A stretch of 64,000 nucleotides of DNA from Thermoleophilia bacterium (GCA_017882605.1 JADGPE010000001.1:1-64000), one strand, 5' to 3'; counted from the first letter of the stretch, positions 1-9,995 are shown. A program made the numbers and translations. Notes: generated by a model from the sequence alone, not told the origin.

Positions 1-49
1 CGCCGACGACTTTGATCACAGCTAGGTAGTTGCCGGAGCGATCTCTCAT
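1..49 (-). CDS. ftsZ: Cell division protein FtsZ, N-terminal fragment (truncated by window edge)
   Basis: Reverse complement from 49 reads ATG AGA GAT CGC TCC GGC AAC TAC CTA GCT GTG ATC AAA GTC GTC GGC = MRDRSGNYLAVIKVVG, matching the actinobacterial FtsZ N-terminus (NYLAVIKVVG); lies just downstream of ftsQ. Absent from the ORF track because of its length. Confidence 0.85.
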   Translation of the reverse strand, partial: MRDRSGNYLAVIKVVG

Positions 50-114
50 CTCGTGTGGGCTCGACCTCAAGCTCGAGTGCAGGGTGGGGCTGTCGAGCGA
101 CTCCTTCCTTCGGG

Positions 115-143
115 AGCGTACGGGTGGTTTCCTGCCCTGTCAA
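115..143 (-). promoter_or_regulatory. Candidate sigma-70-type promoter for ftsZ
   Basis: Minus strand TTGACA (138-143), 17-nt spacer, TACGCT (115-120), in the ftsQ-ftsZ gap about 65 nt upstream of the ftsZ ATG. Confidence 0.55.
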
Positions 144-182
144 CGCGCAAACGTTCAGTCTCGACCGACCTGACCCTCAACC

Positions 183-992
183 TCAACCTCCGACTTGAGA
201 GTTGAGGGAGAGCACGGTGCGCTCGGGGACGCTGACGTCGAGATAGCCTCCGCCGGTGCTCGCGGCGCCGGTCTGACGCAGGATCCGGCGCGCGATCGCG
301 AGCTTCAGGCGCAGATCGCCCCCGTCGCCGAGTCGCAACTGGAGCCCGCCTCCGAGCACGAGCGTCAGTTCCTTCGGGCCTGCTTGCACGACGCGCACGC
401 CGCCGGGCAGCGGGGCGCCGCGGAGCAACGAGAGGGCCGCCGCAGCCTCCGCGGGCGCAGCGCCGAGGCGCTCCCCGACCACGACGTGGACGTTCTTCGT
501 CACCCAGAGGCGAGGGAGGCTCGAGCGGCGGGAATGGGTCAGTGGACGAATCACCCGGCCGCTCGCCGCGACGAGGAACGCGTCGTTGCCCGGGACGCGG
601 CGCAGGACGAAGACGGGCTGCTCCTGGCGGATGGTGACGCGCAGCGTGTGCGGAAACGAGCGGTCGAACGAGAACGAGCGCACTCCCGGCAGCGGCGTCA
701 GCGCACGAGCGACCGTGTTGCCGTCGACCTTCAGCAGGCTCTCGCCGACCGCGGACGCGAGCGCCGCCCTCACCTGTGCTCGCAGCACGGGTGTGCCGCC
801 CTCGACCTCGACCGTCTGGAGCGCGAACACCGACGTCTCGCGCGCGACGAAGTAGCCGCCGGCAGCGAGCGCGAGCAGCGCGAGCCCGACGAGCACCGAG
901 CGGCCGGACGGCGCGATCCGCGTGAGATCCGGCACGGCGCGACGTGCGGGCAGCACCGCGGCGCGCTCGCTCGACCTCCTCCGGACAGCCAC
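183..992 (-). CDS. ftsQ: Cell division protein FtsQ/DivIB (POTRA)
   Basis: ORF 183..1094; single TM then POTRA-like VEVEGGTPVLRAQVRAAL and FPHTLRVTIRQEQPVFVLRR; position between murB and ftsZ. Start GTG at 992 (VAVRRRSSE) suggested. Confidence 0.85.
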   Translation of the reverse strand: MAVRRRSSERAAVLPARRAVPDLTRIAPSGRSVLVGLALLALAAGGYFVARETSVFALQTVEVEGGTPVLRAQVRAALASAVGESLLKVDGNTVARALTPLPGVRSFSFDRSFPHTLRVTIRQEQPVFVLRRVPGNDAFLVAASGRVIRPLTHSRRSSLPRLWVTKNVHVVVGERLGAAPAEAAAALSLLRGAPLPGGVRVVQAGPKELTLVLGGGLQLRLGDGGDLRLKLAIARRILRQTGAASTGGGYLDVSVPERTVLSLNSQVGG

Positions 993-1023
993 GCAGCCCT
1001 GTTCGCCGCGGCGCGAGGTTCCC

Positions 1024-1899
1024 CTACTCGGCCGGAAGCTCGAGCGGCCCGAGGAACTGCACCTCGTGCTGGAGCACGACGCCGAACCGGTCATGGACGC
1101 GCCGGCGTGCCTCGGCCATCAAGGCGATGCAGTCGGCGCTCGTCGCACCACCCGAGTTCTCGATGAAGTTCGCATGCCGGGGCGAGATCAGTGCGTCGCC
1201 GATGCAGTGCCCCTTGAGGCCGCAGTCCTCGATCATCCGCCCTGCGCCCCATTCACCCTCCGGGTTCTTGAAGACGCTCCCGAAGGTGCGCTTGTTCGTC
1301 GGCTGCGACGCCTTGCGCTGCCGGAGCAGCTCGGCTGAGCGAGACTTGACGGCCGCGCTCGAGCTCACGGTGAGCTGGAAGCGAACCTGCGCCACGACCT
1401 CGCCCGCCTTCAGCGCCGAGTGCCGGTACGAGAGACCGAGCTCGATCGGCGTGAGCGTGCGGACGTAGTCGGCGTCGACGACCACCGCATCGATCATCAC
1501 GTCCGTCCACTCGCGGCCGTATGCGCCGGCGTTCATGCGCACGCCGCCTCCCGCGGTGCCGGGGATCGCGGCCGCGAACTCGAGCCCACCGAGCCCCGCG
1601 TCACGGGCGCGATGCAGCGCGACCGCATTCGGCGCGCCGCCTCCGGCGACGAGCACGTCGCCCTGCACCTCGGTCGCGACCAGAGCGCCTGCGAGCTTGA
1701 GAACGAGCGCGTTCACCCCTTCGTCGTGCGCGAGCACATTCGAGCCCAGCCCGATCGTCTCGACGGGCACGTCGTGCTCCCTGGCCCACCGGAGCACGTC
1801 CTGGAGCTCTTCGATCGACTCGGGGCGCGCGAACCAGCGAGCGGGCCCACCGGTCCCGATCGTCGTGTAGCGCGCGAGCGGAACGCTTTCTTCCACGCC
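1024..1899 (-). CDS. murB: UDP-N-acetylenolpyruvoylglucosamine reductase MurB
   Basis: YTTIGTGGPARWFARP, GLGSNVLAHDEGV, GGLEFAAAIPGTAGGGVRMNAGAYG, GSVFKNPEG motifs; ORF 1024..1983, start trimmed by inference. Confidence 0.95.
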   Translation of the reverse strand, partial: GVEESVPLARYTTIGTGGPARWFARPESIEELQDVLRWAREHDVPVETIGLGSNVLAHDEGVNALVLKLAGALVATEVQGDVLVAGGGAPNAVALHRARDAGLGGLEFAAAIPGTAGGGVRMNAGAYGREWTDVMIDAVVVDADYVRTLTPIELGLSYRHSALKAGEVVAQVRFQLTVSSSAAVKSRSAELLRQRKASQPTNKRTFGSVFKNPEGEWGAGRMIEDCGLKGHCIGDALISPRHANFIENSGGATSADCIALMAEARRRVHDRFGVVLQHEVQFLGPLELPAE

Positions 1900-1906
1900 G
1901 GCCACG

Positions 1907-3052
1907 CTAGCGGCGAAGCAGGCCGACGGCCCGATCGACGTCGCCGGCGCCGACGACGAGCAGCACATCGCCCGGCCTTGCACGCCGCGCGAGCCGCGCG
2001 GCGCCTTGCTCGACGGTCGGCGTGTAGGCCGCGAGCACGCCGCGGTCGCTGAGCGCGTCGATCACGAGCTTGCCGCTCACCCCTGCGATCGGCTGCTCGC
2101 GCGCCGCATAGACGTCCGTCACGGTCACGTCGTCAGCGGCGGCGAGCGCCTCCGCCAGCTCCGTTGCCAGATGCCGGGTGCGCGAGTAGAGGTGTGGCTG
2201 GAAAAGCACACGCACGCGGGCGCCGGGAAACCGCTCGCGGGCCGCCGCGATCGTGACGGCGATCTCGGTCGGGTGGTGGCCGTAGTCGTCGACGATCGTC
2301 ACCTCGCCCTCGTGCACCTCGAACCGCCTCCCCGTGCCGCCGAAGCGCGCGACCGCGGCAGCGGCGGTGTCGCGCGGGACGCCTGCAAGCTCGAGCGCTG
2401 CGATCGCCGCGCCCGCGTTGCGACGGTTGTGCTCGCCCGGGATCTCGAGCGGGCCGGCGTACGGCGGAGCGTCGCGGACGACGTGGGCGACACCTGCAAG
2501 CCACCGTTCGAACTCTTGCTCGAGCTCGGTGACCGAGGCGTACTCGGTGTGGTGGTCGAGCTCGAGGTTCGTGAGGACTGCGATCTCCGCCGGGAGCGCG
2601 AAGACGGTGCGGTCGGACTCGTCGGCCTCCACGACCAGGTAGCCCGCGCCGAAGCCGGCGTTCGAGCCGAGCTGCGGTACCGGCGCGCCGATCAGCCAAG
2701 CGGGATCGTCGCCGGTCTCGCGCAGGGCGAACGCGATCATCGCCGCAGTCGTTCCCTTGCCGTGTGTGCCGCTGACGACGATCGACGGCCTGGCGGTGAC
2801 GAGCTCGCGCAGAAACTCCTTGCGCCTGAGACCCGGCACGTCGGGGTAGGCGGACGAGACGACGGCCTCCCAGCCGGCCGGAACGACCGGCTCCGGCGCG
2901 ATCTCGATCGGAACGCCGTCCAGCGCGTCGAGATACGGCGTGCGCACGCGGTCCCAGCCCCCGACCTCCGCGCCCCAGGCGCGGGCGAGCTGAGCATAGG
3001 CCGACAGCCCAGCGCCTCCGATTCCGACGAACCACAGGCGGCGGCCCTTCAT
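1907..3052 (-). CDS. murC: UDP-N-acetylmuramate--L-alanine ligase MurC
   Basis: GIGGAGLSAYAQLA, VSGTHGKGTTAAMI, EADESDRT, VDDYGHHPTEI Mur ligase motifs. Confidence 0.95.
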   Translation of the reverse strand: MKGRRLWFVGIGGAGLSAYAQLARAWGAEVGGWDRVRTPYLDALDGVPIEIAPEPVVPAGWEAVVSSAYPDVPGLRRKEFLRELVTARPSIVVSGTHGKGTTAAMIAFALRETGDDPAWLIGAPVPQLGSNAGFGAGYLVVEADESDRTVFALPAEIAVLTNLELDHHTEYASVTELEQEFERWLAGVAHVVRDAPPYAGPLEIPGEHNRRNAGAAIAALELAGVPRDTAAAAVARFGGTGRRFEVHEGEVTIVDDYGHHPTEIAVTIAAARERFPGARVRVLFQPHLYSRTRHLATELAEALAAADDVTVTDVYAAREQPIAGVSGKLVIDALSDRGVLAAYTPTVEQGAARLARRARPGDVLLVVGAGDVDRAVGLLRR

Positions 3053-4120
3053 CGGGCGGCCAGCGCGACGAGCTCGTCCGCGATCTCGCCGGCGGCGTTC
3101 GGCCGTGCCGCGCGCAGCATCGCGGCGCCCATGCGCGCGAGCCGCGGTGCGTCGTCGAGCAGCGAGCGGACGAGCTCGGGCACGTCGTCGAGCTCGAGCT
3201 CAGGCACCATGATCGCGCCGCCCGCCTCGACGAAGTGCCGCGCATTGAGCGCCTGGTGATCGCCGGTTGCGAACGGGTACGGGACGAGAATCGCCGGTTT
3301 GCCGGCCGCGGCGATCTCCCAGACGGTCGACCCCGAACGCGAGAGCACCAGGTCGCAGGCGGAAATCGCGGCGCCGAAGCGCTCCGTCTCGGCGAGCACG
3401 CGGTAGTCGTCGCGCGAAACGCGCCGCCGCACGAGCTCGAAGTCGCGCCGCCCCGTGAGGTGAAGGATTGCAGGCCCGTCCGCACCCCACGTGTCGACGA
3501 CGAACTCGTTCAGCGCCTTCGCGCCCGCGAGCGCCCCGAACACGCCGAGCACACGTCCGTCCCGCGGCAGCTCGAAGATCGCGCGTCCTTCCTCCTGAGA
3601 GACCGCGCGCGAGCGTTCGGGAATCGGCCGGCCGACGACGCGGGTCTTCGCGGCGTACCGAGTGGCAATCGGGTACGAGAGGAAGATGCGCTGCGCAAAC
3701 CGAGCGGCGAGCCGGTTTGCAAGGCCGAAGTGGGCATCGGACTCGGTCAGCGCCGCCGGGATGCGGAGCGTCGAAGCGGCGAAGACCATCGGACCGGCGA
3801 CGAAGCCCCCGCCGCCGAGCACGACATCCGGCCGCCGCTCGCGCAGGATGCGGCGGCACGCGCGCGGTGCCGAGGCGGCGACGAGCAGCGAGCGCACCAG
3901 CTCGATCGACGGCCGCCGGGGGAACCCGGCGATGCGAAACGTGTCGAGCTCGTAGCCGGCTTCAGGAACGAGCCGCGCTTCGACCCGATCCGGCGACCCG
4001 GCGAACGTCACGTGCACGCCGCGCTCGTTCAGCGCTTGCGCGATCGCGATCGCCGGCAGCACGTGTCCTGCCGTTCCCCCGGCTGCGATCAGGCACCGCA
4101 ACTGCCGCTGTTCCGCCACG
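3049..4120 (-). CDS. murG: UDP-GlcNAc:undecaprenyl-PP-MurNAc-pentapeptide GlcNAc transferase MurG
   Basis: LIAAGGTAGHVLPAIAIAQAL, VLGGGGFVAGP, LSRSGSTVWEIAAAGKPAILVPYPFATGDHQALNA; likely GTG start at 4120. Confidence 0.95.
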
Positions 4121-5266
4121 ATGAGCGATGTTAAGGAGAATCCCGACGCCGGCGAGGAGAACGACCAGGCTCGACCCTCCATACGAGAGGAAGGGAAGCG
4201 GAATCCCGGTCAGCGGCGCGCTTCCCATCACGGCCAGGATGTTGATCGAGGCCTGGCCGCAGACGAGCACGGTGAGCCCCGTTGCGAGGCGCTTCCCGAA
4301 CGGATCCTTGCAGCGCATCGCTATGTCGAGCCCCGCGTAGGCGAACAGCGCGTAGGCGGCGATCACGGCGGTGACGCCGATCAACCCGAGCTCCTCGCCG
4401 ATGTTCGCGAGCATCATGTCGGTGTGCGCTTCGGGCAGGTAGAAGATCTTCTGGACTCCCTGGCCGAGCCCGACGCCGAACAGATGGCCGGAGCCCATCC
4501 CGATCTGCGCCTGGAGGATCTGGTAGCCGGTGCCGGCGGCGTCGTGCGTCGGGTGCAGGAAGGCGAAGAAACGGGCGCGGCTGTACGGCTTCATCCAGAT
4601 CGCCGCGAACCCGGCTGCCGAAGCGAGCGCAAGCGCCACGCCGAGCACGCGCACCGGCGTCCCGGAGACGACGAGAATGCCCGCCAGCATCAGGATGAGG
4701 GCGATGGTCGTGCCGAGGTCCGGTTCGAGCACGAGCAGCGCGGCGAACACGCAGGTCGTCACACCGAGCGGGCGCCACAGCTCCTTCAGGGTTCGCGGCG
4801 CCTTCTTGCGAGCGAGATACGCCGCCGCCCAGATCGCCAGCGCGAGCTTGGCGAGCTCCGAGGGCTGGAAGACGGCCGGGCCGAACGAGATCCAGCGGCG
4901 CGCGCCGTTGATCGGCGGGCCGACCACGAGCACGGCGACGAGCAGCGCGAAGGAGACGACCAGGAGCACCGGCGCGAGCGCCCTCAGGCGGCGATAGTCC
5001 CAGCGCTGGGCCAGGATCATCAGCACGATGCCGAACGCGCCGTAGATCCCCTGGCGCTCGAGGTAGTAGTTGGGGTCGCGGCCGCCGACCGCCGCAGCCG
5101 CGGAGGTGGCGCTGTAGACCATCACGAGCCCGAACGCCACGAGCGCGAGGGTCACGAGGATCAGCAGTCTGGAGTCGAGCTCACGCCGCCTCATCCGTGC
5201 GATTTTCTGCGGCGCCTGCCCGACTCCTTGACGGCCGGCCGCCTGTCTCAGCGCCGCTCGGGCCAC
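3962..5266 (-). CDS. ftsW: Lipid II polymerase FtsW (SEDS family)
   Basis: Polytopic SEDS: GPPINGARRWISFGPAVFQPSELAKLAL, PDLGTTI, LPFLSYGGSSL; C-terminal tail extends about 158 nt past the murG start. Confidence 0.95.
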   Translation of the reverse strand: MARAALRQAAGRQGVGQAPQKIARMRRRELDSRLLILVTLALVAFGLVMVYSATSAAAAVGGRDPNYYLERQGIYGAFGIVLMILAQRWDYRRLRALAPVLLVVSFALLVAVLVVGPPINGARRWISFGPAVFQPSELAKLALAIWAAAYLARKKAPRTLKELWRPLGVTTCVFAALLVLEPDLGTTIALILMLAGILVVSGTPVRVLGVALALASAAGFAAIWMKPYSRARFFAFLHPTHDAAGTGYQILQAQIGMGSGHLFGVGLGQGVQKIFYLPEAHTDMMLANIGEELGLIGVTAVIAAYALFAYAGLDIAMRCKDPFGKRLATGLTVLVCGQASINILAVMGSAPLTGIPLPFLSYGGSSLVVLLAGVGILLNIAHRGGTAAVAVPDRSRGNGRTRAAGDRDRASAERARRARDVRRVAGSGRSAARS

Positions 5267-5317
5267 GAGTCGAGCCGCGTGCGACGCGACAGCCCGGCCC
5301 GGACCTGCGCCGCCGTC

Positions 5318-6442
5318 CTAGACGAGCCCCCGGAACGCGTCTCCGCGCTCCTCGAAGTTCGCGAACTGGTCGTAGCTCGCGCAGGCGGGGCTGAGCAGGA
5401 TCACGTCACCTGGTTCGGCGAGCCGGGCGGCGTGCGCCACTGCCGCCTCGAGGGTCTCGTCGCGCTCGCCGTCGATCACCGTGGCGAGCCGTCCGGCCTC
5501 GGCGCCGATCAGATGCACCGAGCGCACGTTGGGACCGATCGCCGCGGCGAGCGGTGCGAAGTCCTCGCCCTTGGGCGATCCGCCGAGGATCAGGTGCACG
5601 GGCTCGGCGGCATATGCGGCCAGGGCACGCAACGCCGCGGCCACGTTCGTCGCCTTCGAGTCGTTCACGTACCGCACGCCGTCCCGCTCCCCGACGAGCT
5701 CGAGCCTGTGTGGAACACCGGCAAAGGTGCTCAGCCCCTCGGCGATGTGGTCGTCGGCGATCCCTGCGGCGCGCGCCGCTGCGGTCGCCGCCGCGGCGTT
5801 CTCGCGGTTGTGCGCTCCCCGGAGCAGCGGTTCCGCGGGCAGCTCGTCGTCGGCCGCGAACTCGATCCCCTCGAGCCCGAGGCCCCGTGGCACGACCTTG
5901 ACTCGGGCGCGCTCGAAGATCCGGAGCTTCGCGTCGCGGTAGGCCTCGAAGGAACCGTGGCGGTCGAGGTGGTCGGGCTCGAGATTGAGCAGCACGGCGA
6001 CGTCGCAGGCGAGCTCATGCACGTCCTCGAGCTGGAACGAAGACAGCTCGCAGACGACCCAGTCGGCCGCGAGCACGGAGGACAGAGGCGTGCCGACGTT
6101 TCCCGCCACCGCAACATCACGGCCGGCCGCACGGAAGATCGCGCCGAGCAGCTCGGTGGTGGTTGTCTTGCCGTTGGTGCCGGTGACCCCGACGAACCGT
6201 GCGTCCGGCAGGAGCCGGTAGCCGAGCTCGACCTCCGACCAGACCGGTATCCCTCGCCGTCGCGCGGCCACCACGAGCGGTGCCTCAGCCGGCACGCCCG
6301 GTGACTTGACGACGACCTCGATGCCGTCGAGCAGCGACAGATCGTCTTCGTTTCCGAGCGAGCGGTCGACGACCACAGGGTCGTCGAGCCGCTCGATCGA
6401 AGCACGGCCAGAGCGCGCGAGACCGTAGACGAGCGCTCTCAA
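5318..6442 (-). CDS. murD: UDP-N-acetylmuramoylalanine--D-glutamate ligase MurD
   Basis: VGVTGTNGKTTTTELL, LEPDHLDRHGSFEAYRDAK, YVNDSKATN; TTG start overlaps the mraY stop. Confidence 0.95.
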   Translation of the reverse strand: MRALVYGLARSGRASIERLDDPVVVDRSLGNEDDLSLLDGIEVVVKSPGVPAEAPLVVAARRRGIPVWSEVELGYRLLPDARFVGVTGTNGKTTTTELLGAIFRAAGRDVAVAGNVGTPLSSVLAADWVVCELSSFQLEDVHELACDVAVLLNLEPDHLDRHGSFEAYRDAKLRIFERARVKVVPRGLGLEGIEFAADDELPAEPLLRGAHNRENAAAATAAARAAGIADDHIAEGLSTFAGVPHRLELVGERDGVRYVNDSKATNVAAALRALAAYAAEPVHLILGGSPKGEDFAPLAAAIGPNVRSVHLIGAEAGRLATVIDGERDETLEAAVAHAARLAEPGDVILLSPACASYDQFANFEERGDAFRGLV

Positions 6443-7458
6443 CTATGCGCCCGGAAGGGCAGGTAGTACTTGTAGAAGAGCGCGAACCCTGCGGCGCAGA
6501 AGATCGCCGTGACGATCCAGAAGCGCACCATGATCTTCGTCTCCGACCACGCCTTCATCTCGAAATGATGTTGCAGCGGCGCCATCAGGAAGATTCGTCG
6601 CCCCCAGTACTTGAAGCTGATCACCTGCAGCATCACCGACATCGCCACGATCGCGAAGATGCCGCCAACGAGGAGCAGCAGTAACTCGACCTTCATCATG
6701 ATCGCCATCGCCGCCATCGCGCCGCCGATCGCCATCGCCCCGGTGTCGCCCATGAAGACTTCCGCTGGGAATGCGTTGAACCAGAGGAAGCCGACCACGG
6801 CTCCGACGAGCGCGGCGCCGATGAAGGCGATGTCGAGCCGGTTCTCGATGCGGCCGTGCAACGGTGTCGCCGACCGGATGTAGATCGTCACCGCCATCGC
6901 AGTGAAGGTCGAGAGAGCGATGATGCTCGTCCCCGCTGCCAGCCCGTCCAGGCCGTCGGTCAGGTTCACGCCGTTCACCGCGCCGGCGATGATCAGGAAG
7001 AGCAGGACGTACCAGAACGGCCCGAGCGGCACCGCGCGGTCGACAATCGGGACGAAGACGGAATGACTGAGATGCTGATGCTGCGCGGCGAAGCCGACCG
7101 CGGCGGTGATCCCGGCGAGCATCAGGATCTTCCAGCGCCCGCGGAGCCCGAGCGAGCGCCGGTGGTGCAGCTTCATGTAGTCGTCGAGGAAGCCGATTGC
7201 GCCGCAGGCGAGCGTGGTGCCGAAGATCGTCAAGGCCGGCAGCGTGTAGTCCGAGATCGGCAGGAACGCGAGCGCCGCGGCACCGATGATCAGCAGCCCG
7301 CCCATCGTCGGCGTGCCCTGCTTGGCCGCGTGGTGCTCCGGGCCCTCCTCGCGGATGTGCTGGCCGATTTCGTTCCGGCGCAGGAAGGCGATGAACGCCG
7401 GGCCGCCGAGAATGGCGATGATCATGGCGACGAGCGCTGCGACGAGGACTCTGGCCAT
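6439..7458 (-). CDS. mraY: Phospho-N-acetylmuramoyl-pentapeptide-transferase MraY
   Basis: KQGTPTMGGLLI, GFLDDYMK, NLTDGLDGLAAGTS, MGDTGAMAIGG; true ATG at 7458 (upstream part of ORF 6439..8193 is antisense/shadow of murF). Confidence 0.97.
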   Translation of the reverse strand: MARVLVAALVAMIIAILGGPAFIAFLRRNEIGQHIREEGPEHHAAKQGTPTMGGLLIIGAAALAFLPISDYTLPALTIFGTTLACGAIGFLDDYMKLHHRRSLGLRGRWKILMLAGITAAVGFAAQHQHLSHSVFVPIVDRAVPLGPFWYVLLFLIIAGAVNGVNLTDGLDGLAAGTSIIALSTFTAMAVTIYIRSATPLHGRIENRLDIAFIGAALVGAVVGFLWFNAFPAEVFMGDTGAMAIGGAMAAMAIMMKVELLLLLVGGIFAIVAMSVMLQVISFKYWGRRIFLMAPLQHHFEMKAWSETKIMVRFWIVTAIFCAAGFALFYKYYLPFRAHS

Positions 7459-8627
7459 CAGTCGACCAAGTTCTCCGCGACCGCCTCGAGTCCCACCGAT
7501 CGCGAGCCCTTGACCAGCACGACGTCGCCGGGCCTCAGCACCGCGCGCAGCTCTGCGGTCGCCTCCTCGGCGCTCGCGACCCACGTGCCGCCGTAGTCGC
7601 GCGCCAGTGGGCCGACCGCGATCACGTCGGTAATGCCGAGCTCGCGTAGCAGCGCTCCGATCTCCCGGTGGTACGCAGGCGCCCCAGTCCCGAGCTCGGC
7701 CATCTCGCCGAGCACTGCGATGAGCCGTGCGCCCTGTCCGCGCTCGGCGAGATGGAGAAGCGCCGCACGCATCGACACCGGGTTCGCGTTGTAGCAGTCG
7801 TTCAGCAGCAGGCCCCCTCCGGGCAGCTCGCGTTCCTCCTCGCGCAGCTTCGAGAACTCGACGTCGAGCGACCTCTTCGGCAACGGCACGTCGAGCACCT
7901 CGGCGACCGCGATCGCGGTGCGCGTGTTCGAGAGTTGATGTGCCGAGGTGTAGTTCGTCCGAAACGGGATCGGCGCCGCGTCGTCGACGCGCCGGATGGA
8001 GATGTCCGTGCGGGTGAGGTAGGGCTCGAGCAGTCGCTCCTCCGGAACGACCGCGACGCCGCCGGCGGGCAGCGCTTCGAGCAGCTCCGCTTTCGCGCGC
8101 GCCACGTTCTCGATCGTCTGCACGAGCCCGAGGTGCACCGGCCCGACGTTCGTGATCACGCCCACATCCGGACGCACGAAGGAGGCAAGCCACGCGATCT
8201 GCCCGAGGCCGCGCATCCCGAGCTCACTGATGCAGAGCTCGGTGTCCTCATCGATCCTGCAGATCGTCAGCGGGACACCGATCTCCGTGTTGTAGTTGCC
8301 CTCGTTGGCGACCGTTCGGCGGTGCGGCGCACAGAGCGCGAACAGGATGTCCTTCGTCGAGGTCTTCCCGGTCGAGCCCGTGATCGCCACCACACGCGCT
8401 CGAGAACGCTCGCGCACCGCCGAGGCGACCGCCGCGAGTGCGGCGACCGCATCGGCCGGGACGAGCGCCGCCGAAGCCCCACGCGCCAGCGCGTGCTCGA
8501 CGAAGTCCTCTCCCTCTCCGATCGCGACGAACAGGTCACCCTCCTCGATCCGGCGCGAATCGACTTGCATCCCGGTGACGACGTCCGCCCACGGCCGCGC
8601 GATCAGGCGGCCGAGCGGTTCGATCAC
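7458..8627 (-). CDS. murF: UDP-N-acetylmuramoyl-tripeptide--D-alanyl-D-alanine ligase MurF
   Basis: AITGSTGKTSTKDIL, NEGNYNTEIGVPLT, NDCYNANPVSMRAAL; stop overlaps mraY start. Confidence 0.95.
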   Translation of the reverse strand: MIEPLGRLIARPWADVVTGMQVDSRRIEEGDLFVAIGEGEDFVEHALARGASAALVPADAVAALAAVASAVRERSRARVVAITGSTGKTSTKDILFALCAPHRRTVANEGNYNTEIGVPLTICRIDEDTELCISELGMRGLGQIAWLASFVRPDVGVITNVGPVHLGLVQTIENVARAKAELLEALPAGGVAVVPEERLLEPYLTRTDISIRRVDDAAPIPFRTNYTSAHQLSNTRTAIAVAEVLDVPLPKRSLDVEFSKLREEERELPGGGLLLNDCYNANPVSMRAALLHLAERGQGARLIAVLGEMAELGTGAPAYHREIGALLRELGITDVIAVGPLARDYGGTWVASAEEATAELRAVLRPGDVVLVKGSRSVGLEAVAENLVD

Positions 8628-8644
8628 GTCCAGCCCGAGCGGGA

Positions 8645-9964
8645 TCAGGACAGCGCCTCTCGGATCACGACGCGATCGTCGAAGGGAATCGTGCGCCCGG
8701 CGATCTCCATCTCCGAGTCGGCGCCCTTGCCGGCGATCACGACCACGTCGCCCGGCCGGGCATCCGACAGAGCGACCTCGATCGCGGCCCGCCGGTCGAG
8801 CACGATCTCGAGCTTGCCCTGGGCGACCTGCTCGGCGATCTCCGCGGGATCCTCCGACCGCGGATTGTCCGTGGTCACGATCGCACGGTCGGCAAGCTGT
8901 GCCGCGGCGCGGCCCATCAGCGGACGCTTCTCGCGGTCACGGTCGCCGCCGGCTCCGAACACGACGATCAGCCTGCCGCCGTCGAGGCCCCGTGCGGCCT
9001 CGAGCACGTTGACGAGCGAATCCGGCGTGTGCGCATAGTCGACGATCACCGTGAATGGCTGTCCGGCGTCGACCGACTCGAAGCGCCCCGGGACGCACGC
9101 GACCGCCGCGATCCCCGCGCGGATTGCGTCTTCGTCGATCCCGAGCTCCCGCGCCGCCCACACGGCGCCCAGCGCGTTGGCACGGTTGAAACGGCCGCGG
9201 AGCCTCAGGTCGAGGCCGTCGAGGTCATCGTCGGGCGTGAACGTCCGCGCATTCGGAAGCTCTTCGGCGAGACGCCTCCCCCACTCGTCGCCGACGTTGA
9301 CGACGGCGCGCGCGGCCTGGCCGAACAGTGCGCGCTTCGCGTCGAAGTAACTCTCCATCGTCCCGTGGAAATCGAGGTGGTCCTGGGTCAGGTTGGTGAA
9401 GACGAGGACGGCGAACCGCGTACCGGCGAGACGTCCCTTCGCGCCGGCGATCGAGGTCGCCTCCATTGCGCACGAACGGTCACCTGCATCGAGCATCGCG
9501 CGGAAGAGCCGCTGCAGGTCGATCGCCTCGGGTGTGTTGAGACCCGTCGGACGGGACTCGCCGCCGATGCGGCGCTCGATGTTCGTCAGCAATCCAGGAT
9601 GCCGGCCGGCCGACTCGAGGATCGAGTGGAGCAGGAACGCCGTCGTGGTCTTGCCGTTCGTCCCGGTGACCGCCGCGATCTCGAGCTCTCGGGAAGGGTC
9701 GCCGAAAAAGCGCGCGGCCGCAGGCCCCATCGTCGCGCGAACGCTCGCCACCACCACCTGCGGCGCGTCCACGTCGACCTGCCGCTCGACGACGAGCGCA
9801 ACCGCGCCGGCCGACACAGCGGCGCCCGCCAGATCGTGACCGTCGACGTTGGCGCCCTTGATGCAGAAGAAGAGCGAGCCACGGGTGACCGAGCGCGCGT
9901 CGTAGGCCAGGTCACGGATCTCGACGGAGGGCGCTCCGGGGATCCCGAGTCGAGTCAGATCCAT
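8645..9964 (-). CDS. murE: UDP-N-acetylmuramoyl-tripeptide synthetase MurE
   Basis: VTGTNGKTTTAFLL, NLTQDHLDFHGTMESYFDAKRALF, VIVDYAHTPDSL, DNPRSEDP. Confidence 0.95.
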   Translation of the reverse strand: MDLTRLGIPGAPSVEIRDLAYDARSVTRGSLFFCIKGANVDGHDLAGAAVSAGAVALVVERQVDVDAPQVVVASVRATMGPAAARFFGDPSRELEIAAVTGTNGKTTTAFLLHSILESAGRHPGLLTNIERRIGGESRPTGLNTPEAIDLQRLFRAMLDAGDRSCAMEATSIAGAKGRLAGTRFAVLVFTNLTQDHLDFHGTMESYFDAKRALFGQAARAVVNVGDEWGRRLAEELPNARTFTPDDDLDGLDLRLRGRFNRANALGAVWAARELGIDEDAIRAGIAAVACVPGRFESVDAGQPFTVIVDYAHTPDSLVNVLEAARGLDGGRLIVVFGAGGDRDREKRPLMGRAAAQLADRAIVTTDNPRSEDPAEIAEQVAQGKLEIVLDRRAAIEVALSDARPGDVVVIAGKGADSEMEIAGRTIPFDDRVVIREALS

Positions 9965-9995
9965 CGAAGGGTGAGCCTAGCTGGGGCTCAGCCCG

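Noticed and set aside
2006-6304. Long plus-strand ORFs (2006..3259, 4121..6304) antisense to murC, ftsW and murD
   Set aside because: Their translations are Arg/Asp/Glu/His-rich low-complexity sequence typical of shadow frames opposite high-GC genes; no domain motifs, and the opposite strand encodes clear Mur/Fts proteins.
7459-8193. N-terminal 245 residues of ORF 6439..8193
   Set aside because: Alternate-frame extension upstream of the true MraY start (7458) overlapping murF; not a fusion protein.
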